Assembly (NCBI GenBank): GCA_036874045.1
Contig: CM072336.1
Location: forward strand, 5,174,501-5,238,500
DNA from: Cymodocea nodosa
Lineage: Eukaryota > Streptophyta > Magnoliopsida > Alismatales > Cymodoceaceae
DNA length: 64,000 bases
Reading direction: 5' to 3'
In this document: positions 50,201 to 62,200 of the stretch, piece after piece
Numbering within the stretch: position 1 is the first letter of the stretch
Layout: each line of letters begins with the position of its first letter
The notes under the pieces: model-generated
Seen by the model: only the letters and a program-made list of their open reading frames with translations
Told to the model about the DNA's origin: nothing
Databases searched by the model: none
Translations under genes and position numbers: made by a program

Positions 50201-53200
50201 CGCTTTGGGATCCTTGCACCTGAAATTCTGGATGGAAGGTGGGCTGGGCAACAATTACACATTTATTTGGAAATTGCATGTTTGGAGTCATTAATTTGTA
50301 TCTTTGCTGTAGTTATGATGAAGTAACTGCTACTGAACATCTGCTACAGAAGGCAAATCTTGAGGGGTATCAGGTAGCTTTTGCAATGGAACGTGATGCT
50401 CCTTTGATTTGCTTTCAGAAAGTGCTTTGTGATTCATTTTATTATACAATACTATTTCATATTGTTGTTTTTAGAGCCTCATGTACTGAGCCTAATATAC
50501 GCTTGCCTTGTATTATCATTAATTTGTAGAATTATGCTAGGTTTTCTTATTTTATTCAATGGCAAATTGACAATATCTATGAACTGCATTTGACTAGAAT
50601 TTTCATGTTGCATATCTTTCCAGATAGGAAAGACAAAGATTTTTCTTCGGGCAGGGCAGATGGCAGAACTTGATGCTCGAAGAACTGAGGTATTAGGAAG
50701 GTCTGCTATTTTAATACAAAGGAAAGTACGCTCATATTTGTCTCGAAGGTGGTTTATCTTATTGCAAAAATCAGCCATTCAAGTTCAAGCTATCTGCAGA
50801 GGTGGCTACTCTAACACTTCTCTCAAGAATACCTACTTAAACAAATTTCCTGTGATGCTTGGTTTTCTATTTGAATTAGATGCTACTATATCTGCAATCC
50901 TTCACTGGTTTCAGGGGAGCTTGCACGTCAGCTTTATGAAAAGATGAGGAGAATATCTGCTTCTTTGAGGATCCAGACATGCCTACGGATGCATCTTGCT
51001 AGAAAAGCATACATAGAATTGCAAGCTTCTTCAATTGCAATCCAATCTGGTTTACGTGGTATGGTTGCTCGTGATGATTTAAGATCCAGGTGTGAAAATA
51101 GAGCTGCAGTTATTATTCAGGTAAAATTGAACAAATCATATCTTAACTCTTGAATCATTTTCATACCTTGTTGTAATATCTCCTTGTTGGACAAATGAAA
51201 AGTTATTTTTTTATGCTGTAGTTCTCCTTGTTGTAATATCTCCTTGTATTTAATTTAGCTGTCCCAAGAATTCCATTTTATTTTTGTTCTTTATTTATAT
51301 TTTTTAAGCCTACCACAGGTTTTTGGTTTTATAGATCATAATCTGTGTCCTGGTGTATTTCATTACATTTCTAAAATTTTCAACAGAGTCAATGCCGGCA
51401 ATATTTAGCTAGCATGAAATATAGAAAGATCAAGAAGGCAGTAATCACTACTCAGTGTGCCTGGAGAGGTAGAGTTGCAAGAAAGGAGCTTCGAAAGCTT
51501 AAAATGGTGAGGTTTTGATCATAGCTGGTCTTTTCATGCAAGCCATGAATTTCTTTTTCTCTATCATGTGTCATGAACACTTCTCTCTTTAGAAAGCCAT
51601 AACTTGAAATCATTAAAAAATTCAATTATTTAATTCATTTGATTTGTCTTTTTTCAAAAAAAGAGCTAATTGAGATTAATTCCTTATTGTAAAAATTTGA
51701 GAGTTTGATGATGCAAACAATGAACATGACATTGATCTGATGTTTCATATGGTTTGCATGATGACTTTCCATTTGCCTTTTTCCAGAGTTCCAGTTATTA
51801 ACTGCTCTCTTTACTTAGAACAATCTAGTATAGGGAATCATGCTTCTTTCTTTCTTTTGATTTTCGCTACCATTAGAAACTACAGTCTATTGTTTCTTTT
51901 GCCAAGTTGATTCACACTAAGTATGAATCTCAACTCTAATTCATGTTGAATTGTAAGTTTGAGCCACCTCTTGAAATGAATTATTGCAGAAAATTGCTTA
52001 CTATGGACATTCAAAGTATCTTTGCTTTTTTATGGATTTCATGAATTCAATTAAACAGAAATTTCATGAGAAGTGTGATTTCATTATTGTTGTATTTTAA
52101 TTATTATGTTCAGACTTCAACTTCACATAGTGTGATTACAGCATGGGTTGTTGTTTGTTCACACTTCCGATGTATGGCATCTAAAATGTAGAGTTTAGTA
52201 ATTTTTGAAATGAATGTTTCAAACACCACACTATTTATTGTTCTAAAATTATTAATGAAAAACCCTTTAATTGGCATTTATATATGTGCAATAAGAGGCA
52301 TGTAACACTAGGTATTTTTTTACATGGTGATTATTCTTATTTTTATGACTAGTCTCTTTGCTTACTACCACTTGTTATCTTTATTCCTGTCTCAGGCTGC
52401 AAGAGAAACTGGTGCTCTTCAGGCTGCTAAAAATAAGTTGGAAAAACAAGTTGAGGAACTGACTTGGAGATTGCAATTGGAAAAACGCTTGAGGGTAAGA
52501 AGCTGCATGCAATGTTTTATAATTTTTTTGTTTCTCCTCTCATGTCTGTTATTATCAAGATTAGGAAGAGAGACTAAAATTCCTAAGAACCTAAAAATTA
52601 ACTGGTGGAATCTTAAAGCGGAGAAGAAATCAATACTTAGAGATAATTTGTTAAAAGAAAACATATGGAAACTAGATGGAGAGGTAAAAAAAACTTTAAA
52701 ATGAAATGACTAATTCTATTAAAAAGATTGCAAAAAATTTTAGGAGAGCCATGTGGGATAAAATGAAGATGTATAAAAGTTAATAAAAAAAGAAAGAATG
52801 TTACAAAACTTGTCATAAATGTGAAAATCAAGAAAATTTAGAAAAGTATAAGCTAGCAAAAAGGAATGACAAGAAAATTTAAATACAAAACATGGAGAAA
52901 ATAAAGTATATAAATTGACTAAGGTTAGAGAAAGAAAATCTATAGATTTGGATAAAGTATATTAAGGACAAAGATGGTAGAGTTTTAGTAAAAGAAGAAT
53001 GAAAGATAGATGTTGTGCATTTTAGAAAACTTTTAATGAATCTATCATAGGAAACTCTTACATGCAATATTTGAATGGTAGAACAAAAGATATAAGTTAT
53101 AGCTATTTTAGAAGAATTAGTAGTTTGAAGTTAAAAGAAACTATTAAGAAAATAAAATGTTGGAAAATTATTGAATGAAATGGTATTCCTATTGAAGTGT

Positions 53201-56200
53201 GAAAGTGCATGAATGAAGTAGGGTTTAAGTGGTTAACTAATTTTTTATATATAATTTTAAAGACAAATAATATTAGATAAATGGAGAAAGAGTTGTTTTT
53301 AATACCTACATTTAAGAATATGGGAGACATAAATAATTGTAATAATTATCATAGTATTAAGTTAATGAGTCATACTATAAAATTATGGAAAAGGGATAAA
53401 TGGGCAAAGACTAATGTATGTAACTAAAATCACAAAAAATTTAGGTTATGTCAGGTCAGTCAATAATGGAAGTTATTCATTTACTTATACAATTAATAGA
53501 AGATTTTAGAGTTCATAAAAAAGATCTCTATATAGTCTTCATTGATTTTGAAAAAAACTTATAATAGAGTATCTAAAAATCTATAAGATATATTAACATT
53601 ATAAAGCACATATATGAAAGAACAATTATTAATATTAAAATTATAGGAGGAGAAATTAAAGAATTTCTAATAAACAGGTTTACATCGATGATTCTCTTTA
53701 AGTCTATATGTATTTGACTTAATTGTGGATGAAATAATTAAGAAAATTCATGGATAAATACTCTAATGTATTTTATTTATTGATGACATAATTTTGGGTG
53801 CCAAATGTAAAACAAAAATTAATTCTAAATTAAAATTATGGAGAAATGCTTTAAAGTACGAAGGATAATGATAAATGTATTCAATTGGGTGGTCATATGA
53901 TTCTTAAGATATATAATAAATAACAATAGAGGTAATGGTTCAAATTGTTATTTTTGTTGTATAATAAATAACAATAGATAAATTATAGAAATTGTTATTT
54001 ATAGGATTAAAGTAGGTTGGATGAAGTGGAAGAATGCTTATAGAGTATTATGTGATAGGAGGATGACTTTAAAATAAAAAGAATTTCTATAAAACTATTA
54101 TTTGTCTAACTTTACTTTTTGGTTTGTAATGCTAGGTTATAAAACATGTTGATATACAAAAAGTTAGTATTGTTGAAATGTGAATGTCTGGATGAATGAG
54201 TGGTAATACTATAAAGAATAAGTTAAAAAATGTTTTTATTAGAGAAATAACAGTAGTTGTACCAATTGAAGAAAAGAGAACATTAACAAAATTTTACCAG
54301 CTATAAGAGGAGAATTAATTAGTGTAAAAAAAACTAAAAGAAGAAGAGGAACATTCAAAAATACTTGGTTAGGAATTGTGAGAATAAAAATTAAATATAT
54401 GTAATTTAATTAAAGATTTGACCATAAATAAAAATACATGGAGGAAAATGATTCATGTGGTCAATCTCACATAGTGAGATTTGGCTCAAATTATTATTGT
54501 TTTCATGTTTGTTGTATCTGACAAAGACATGTGACTATAAACTGTGGCTATACCATTAACATTTTTATAATTGAGAATGAGTTTGAAAGACAGCAGTTTC
54601 AAATTTTCAAAAATTCTACTTAAAGAATGATGGAAGAATGAAAGAGATTGTGGGTGACAGTGAGTTAGGTTGAGGATGATGAGCGTTTCTTAGTCATGGT
54701 TTATCAAAATTTGGAGGGGGGGGGGAGTATGTTAATTTAAGACGAGACAATCGCTTCCTTCTTGGCATGTACTAGATTTCTTCTAAAATGGAATGGGTAT
54801 TTTAGCAATTACATGTCTTATAGATGTAAACATCATTTAAAATGAAAAAAGGTTAGTTATTTTCCACCCTAGAAGAGCTGGATCAATACCTGGTGTTAAA
54901 AAAATTTAGTTATAGGGGTGAAATCACTTTGACTTGAGTTTTAGAAATTGTGCATCTCAGAAGCTTGTTTGCTTGGGTGAAGTTTGACTCCTAACACATT
55001 CCTCTTGTCTACCTTGGTTTTGGCCCATGTAGGTACAGTAGTCTTGTTAATGGCTTGTCTTAGATAATGTGTTAGCCAATAGGTGTTGTTCAATTAACGG
55101 CTTTGACCCAAGTTGAATCATGCCTACTCCTACTCTATACTATTTAAATTTAACATATAAATCTATTAATATGAAAATATGACTCATACTATATGTTTTA
55201 TACATGTCTATACATATCTTAATATGTTATCTCCCATCAATTCAGTATAATTCAGTTAAACATCCATCAAACTACAAACTGAGTGGGGTGCAAACATCTT
55301 CCCATTCTCTAAAGCTTGTCTATCTTGCACGTGGCAAACAAGAAGCTAGATTCCAAACCCTTGATTTGCTGTCACTTTTTTCAACCTAAAACTAAGATTG
55401 ACACTAGAAGTTTCCTTCCACTTCCAGGACAGAATCTTGCTTTTCTGGAAAAAATTATAAACTCAATGCACTTAAAACTTGGATATCCTTGCCTTTACAT
55501 AATGCTACTCACTCCTATTTCAATGAAATACAGGATGCACATTGAAAGATAAAAAATGTACTTACATGATATGACTCTAAGATTTTAAATATCAAGTGAA
55601 GGCATATGTTTATCTTATGTTCTAAATGAAATAACTTAGGTGGTTTGGTCATACCCTTAGGAAATCAAGGAATGCACTAGTTAAGAGAGGAAAATTAATT
55701 AGTACAGAAGAAATTAAAAGAAGTAGAAGTAGACCTAAAATTGCTTGGTTAGGAATTTTAAAAAAAGATTTAAATTTATGTAATTTAAGTGAAGATTTGA
55801 CAATAGATAGTGGGAGGTGCAAGAGGAGGGAGGAAAGACTTAGATTGACTTAGAAAAAGGAGGATACAAAGGGTATATGCTTGAGTAGTGGGAATCCTAA
55901 CATAAATAGGTACCTATTTACCCATATGTCTTAATACATAACCCTTATAGATAGAAATAATTGAAAGAAAAGGATTCATGTGCTTAATCCCACATAGTGT
56001 GATTATGGTTCAGATTGTTGTTGTAATTGTTATATGTTTTAAATGAAATAGAGTAACCAAATCATAACACATACTATGGGTGGGCTAAGAAAGGGTTTTA
56101 TTGATTATGAATTGCTTTAGTCAATACGAAAGGGTTTATTTATTTTCAGGCTGATAATTTATTCTTCTTTTCCTTATAAATCATTTGATCTTCTCTTTGT

Positions 56201-59200
56201 ACAATACTTCTTGAATAAGGATAAGGACCGGTTTAAAGTCTGCCTAAATAGGAATTCTTGAATGGAGAACGGTAGCCTATTACTCTCTACCTAAAGTTAG
56301 TTTGACCAAATGTTTAAAACACATTCTCTCTGTCTTTCTCATTTAACCCCGGCTTATTTTATGGTAGAGGCCAACTACGGATAATTATTCTCCCCAAACT
56401 CAAAGACAGCCTGCACCTTTAATGAAACAGTGAAGATTGATAGGGAAGAAGATGTGGAGAAAAAGCTTCTATTCATATATCCTTAGGGTAGAAAACAAGA
56501 ATCGTACATAATACCTAGGGTTACATACTAAAAAGGGAAAAGACGAAAATGCCCTTACACTTAACACTTAACAGAAACAGGTTGAAATGTTTTTACTTTT
56601 TTAATTGTTCTGCATTGAACTGACAGTGCCCTTGTTGAAGGTACTAAATAAATAAAAATAGTTATCTATATAACAAAAAATTTAGGTGGTTATTTTTTAC
56701 TAAATAAATAAAAATAGTTATCTATATAACAAAAAATTTGGGTGATTATTTTTTATTTTTTTGAGAGAGAATAAAAATCAGTTTCTATGCTACTGTTGGC
56801 ATTCATATTCTTACAAAAATCTGTTCATCATCCCATTTTCTCATTTGACAGTTCAATGTCAGTCACAGATTGTTATTTTCGAACTGAGCAATATAGGCTA
56901 AAATACAAAAAAAACCATTATCTTATTCAAATTGATATAAAATTTTAAGCCAAAACATTATGACAGAAAGTATCTTGTCTTAATGACTTTGACTTAATAG
57001 AAATCAATGTCTTCTTGCTGGCTGGGACCTGACAATCTCATGATGGTTTCAGATAATACAAGGCAATTTTTTCTGTAACTTCTATGGACACTTAGTTCTT
57101 ACCTCTTGGCTTGGATGATTCTTTATGTAATTTGTTTTATGTGCACATTTTCTTGCAACCATACAATTCTAAAACCTTTTGTTTTGCAGGCTGACATGGA
57201 AGAAGCAAAAACCCAAGAAAATGCAAAGCTGCAATCTGCCTTGCATGAGATGCAACTTCAATTCACGGAAACAAAAGAACTGTTGTTGCAGGAACAGGAG
57301 GCTGCCAAAAGAGCAGCCATAACAATTCCAGTTGTACAAGAAGTACCTGTGATTGACACTGCCCTTGTTGAAAAACTCTCAGCTGAAAAGGAGAACCTTC
57401 AGGTTGCTTTTCCTTTTTATTACTAATTGAGTTTCAGAAGCCTCTGATCGAGTGGGCCAAACCATTTAGTTTTTAATGATAATCTTCTACAGACTTTGGT
57501 GAATACTTTGGAGAAGAAGATTGATGAAACCGAGAAGAAGTACAAAGAAACATGCAAAATTAGTGAAGAGAGATTAAGAAAGGCTGAGGAGGCTGAGGAA
57601 AAGATAATTCATTTAAACAAAGTGATGCAAAGGTTCTAATCTGTTCTTAGCCAATAATGAAATTTACAAAATTATATCTTAGCTTGACATAAAAGAAATA
57701 CAAGCATCATTGTTATTTTTTTAGTTAAATCTCTCAGTTTATTCTCTATGTAATGGTTTCATTGTTACACTTGAAACATAATAATCTCTTTACTTTTGTA
57801 TAGTCTTGAAGGGAAAATCTCTAATTTGGAATCGGAGGATCAAATTCTTCGTCATCGTGCTTTGCTACAATCACAGTCAGATAATGTTGCCGTCCCTATT
57901 CCAACTACTCCTACAAAGAAGGTAGTAATAACCAAAAGGCCCTCATTTCCAAAATGCCCTACTTTTGGTAGATTACCTACAAATTTTTGTGAGGATATCT
58001 GAACCCTTCCTATCTTTTATTCCAGGGAAGGGAGAATGGTACTTGTGAGATGCAAGAGGTTAAGGTAAGACAAGCATCTATATTGTAGATTTGAGTTATT
58101 GAATTACATAAAGAATAAATGTGCTTTCTGGAACTGCAGAGTGCTCCTCCAACTGTGAAGGTATATGGAAAATCAGATTCTAAGATGAGGAAATCATACA
58201 TTGAAAGACAACATGTATGCAGCTATAGATGTCTGTGTATAACTTTTAGGCAATTTGTCTCCAAATTGGAATATGACGATATTTCATGGAAATCTGTGCA
58301 GGAGAATGTTGATGCTCTTATAAAGTGCATCAATCAAAATCTAGGATTCAGTAAAAGGATACCTGTGGCTGCATTTACCATTTATAAATGTTTTCTTCAA
58401 TGGAAAGCATTTGAAGCTGAGAAAACTAATGTTTTTGATCGGCTAATTCAGACAATTGGTTCTGCAATTGAGGTAGCTTGGCTCATTTCATTTTCTTATA
58501 AAGTTAGTGATTATGTAATGATTTTTTGGTTATAAATTAATGAATTATACAGTGAGACTTCAGCAATGAATAATTGAATACAAGTTAAGACATAATTTCA
58601 CTAAATCACAGAAAACTAATGTGGATTTATGCAATGCAGATCAACAATGAAAGCTGCTTACCTATTAAGTAATAAATATGTAATTGAAAAACTTGGAGTT
58701 AAGAAAAATGACATCTGTATGATTTTTATTGACTTGGAAGAAATGCATGATAAAGTATGGAGACATTTATGCTGATGGTGTTAAAAAGAAAAGTAGTATG
58801 AATTATTTATATTTTTGTTATAAAAAATATATGTGATAAAGTAATAACCAGTGTTAAAACTAAAGGTGGAAAGATAGAAGTGTTTTTAATAAACATAGAT
58901 TTACATAAATTATCAACTTTATGTTCTTTTTTTTATCAAGGATGGATAAAATAACTAAAAAAATCAAAAAGAAATACTTTGATGCATGCTATTTGTAGAT
59001 GACATGTTCTTAGGATGAAAGTAAAGTAAAAATTATTTCTAAATTAGAATAGTGGAATGATACTGGATCTAGTTAAGTAATATCAATACTAAGTACATAT
59101 TGTAAGTTTAGTAATAATAGGATTAATAAGGACATAAAATTGAATGATCATGAGAAAAAAACTAAACATTTGATAATAAATAAGAATCGAGAAATTAAAG

Positions 59201-62200
59201 AAAAGGCTATTCACATAAATAAGGTGAAAGAATATCCTAATGATTAAAAAAAATATTCCACATGACATCTATTTCTCCCAATTATGCTTTATGATGTAAA
59301 GTTTTAGGTTGTTATATATGAACATGTGTGAAAAAAGTGTTGAAATATGAACATATATCTCAAAATTGATTAGCTATGAATGGAGAGATCCTTCCCTTTA
59401 TGTATGTTAATACCATTATTTTTTTAAACATAGGACCAAATTTATCAAGGTGGGTGCCTAGGTGTGATTTGTTTATGCATAGACTGCTTGCCTCTCCATG
59501 TTTTAGTTAGAAAGATCTTCATTGGATTATTTATTTTACACACAAACACGCACACAAGTTTGTTAAACAAATTTCTAAATAATATTGAAATGTACAATCA
59601 TATGTCTTTTTGAAATATATATATCAGTATTATTACACTTCTTGTTTCAATTTTATTTTAAGATTATTTATGTATTTTAATGTTATTTAGGAAATAAGAG
59701 CTAAAAATTTGCATGACTATTAAATATTTATAAATATATTTAAAATATGCATAAAAATATGTAATTTGATTTTTATGTAGGCATGTAGGTGTTGTGCATA
59801 TGGCTCCTTGGCATACAGCCCAAGCGCCTTAATAAGTGTGCATAGGATTCTAATACTTATCTTTATTAGTAATCTTTTTTAGGTCCTATGTGTATCCTTA
59901 GTTTAAGTTTAGTAGACAATTTTTGACTTTGATACCATATTCTTTTAATAGTGGCAGGAAAAGATTTTAAAATTGTAGGAAAAACAAAACCAAAACAACA
60001 AGACCACACAAAAGTAACAAAAACAAGAAACATTGCCTTCAAGAGGGAAACCCTGACAGCAAAGGAAAAAAAATAGAAAATAGTCAAATGCTACCCAAGC
60101 TAAGAAATAGATGGCCTCCTAAACACATTATAAGGTTAAAAGAGGATCAAGCTAGATGATATCGGCTTATTAGATAGGACACTTACCTCTCCAACTTCTG
60201 GATCATTCCATCACAACCTATCTGGCATCACCTTAGACGTGAAGTACAAAGCATCATTAGTAGAGTTATGGGAGATCTTACTATTTCTTTCTAACCATCT
60301 ACACCACCAAATACATGGGGTATATATTGCCAATAGCTTCACCTTGGGCTTGTCGACATTACCATTGCTAGAGCCTGTCCAAATATCCATATTGAGAAGC
60401 GAAAAATGGAATTATATTATTGTTGTTGTTGAATTTGTCTTGAACTACTGTATTTTATACCTAAGGGTATTTTGGTCTTTTGACCATTAGTTGTTCAAGC
60501 TATATAAGCTTGAACCTAGGGCACTCTTAGGGTGCTCCTTTTGTATTCCCATTTTGAATTAGTGAGAAGTAGAACAAGCCTCCATCCGTGGACATACCTG
60601 CAAGGGGAATCACGTAAATTTTGGCTCTTTGTGTTTGTTTCCTTTTCTTCTTCTTCATTCTTGCACAACAGTTGTAATGAAAGAAAGTATGAAGTTTTAT
60701 ATAAAGGAGAATCACTACTTGATTAACAAGAAATGAAAAAACCAATTACTTAAACTAGAAGTAACCTTGTCAGGATTCTTGGTAGGATCCATTATTCCAA
60801 CAAGATCCAATTATTATGACTGTTTCATAAAAATGTAGGATGATTTATAAGGCATGTCAATGATGAGGGTTTGACCCAAATGAACGAGTATTTTGTGAAC
60901 TAAATGTTAACATATAACTTTATTATATATATTGTTGGATAGGGAAAATGAGCAGGAATGGTTTATTGATAAGAGGACTGCATATTTATAGATCACTCGA
61001 GTTGTCTTGTAAATCCTAACATATGGATATCCAGTTATCCCATATAATTAAGGTACAACCTGTATAATTATAAAGTGCAAATAACATCCCTGACACATAT
61101 TTTTCCTTGTACTTTTCTGTTTTGACTTTTGTTGCTTCGGCATTTTACCTGGAAAATTGTTTGCAAACACTTGGGTTTCTTTTCCAGAATTCCAAAATAT
61201 GCTACAAGATCTATAAAAACAAAGATACATCCACATTGCAACATTGCAGACTCCTTTAAGAGGGTTCCTATATATTTACCCATCCTATTCTTAAATGTTT
61301 TCCCCTTTCATTACTAATGCCTTTAGGCTAGACACTAAGCTCCTCAATTTTAGTACAACCACCAGGAGACTACACCACCTGACCGAATGGTGTAGAGCAT
61401 ATGGGCCCATCTTCAGGAATAAAAAGAAAGAACAGACATTAACTTTTGCAGTTGTGAAAACACAGCATCATTTAGTTTTCAGGAAAATTAACTTTATATT
61501 AGTAATGGTAAAGAAAAGAAGATAACAAAAATTATCTGGTCAATCAGCATTAGGAGTTATAGGACAAAGCATATATTTGTTTCAATTTTTCAGTGTTTCA
61601 GTTCTAGTGGAAAGTGGTATTGTAGTTGTACTTTAGAAGAGGTATTTCAGCAGAGAAGAACAATAGTTTAGAGAATTATGTTTGTTTGGTAAAACAGCAT
61701 TATGTGTATATTTTTAAATGTATCCTTCTTCTTTTTTAAGCATAATGTAATTACAATTTGGTGAGTTTTTTAATGCTTGTGATAATATTTTGAAATAGTA
61801 AATGGTTTTATGTCATTAAATAATTTCTTGAAAATAATATTTTGAATAAGCATGTAGAAATTACTTTCCAATAATTTTTTTTGGATAGTCTCTAAATTAA
61901 ATAAGTAATGTTTTAAACTGCTAGCATCAATTAAAACCTATGAAATTAACTGATTTAAATAATTGATGGAAGATTGGTAGATCAGGCCCCCTGGTGAATT
62001 GATCAAGCACACCAGGTGGCCTGGAAGGCATATCTGGATGTGCTGGAGAGGAAAGTGGGCTGGCAGGAAAGGTGAAGTGGAGATTGGTTCATTACCATGG
62101 GGTTATTACATTTATATAGGAGCTATCCCCTTACATGGATATCTATATACTCATTTACCCCACACTTATATTATGTCTAGCTCCTAGTTTTCTTATGGTG

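Noticed and set aside
57796..58002. Read-through of exon 26 as a coding end
   Set aside because: The conserved protein continues in exons 27-32, so the GT at 57922 is used; read-through is considered only as a retention isoform.
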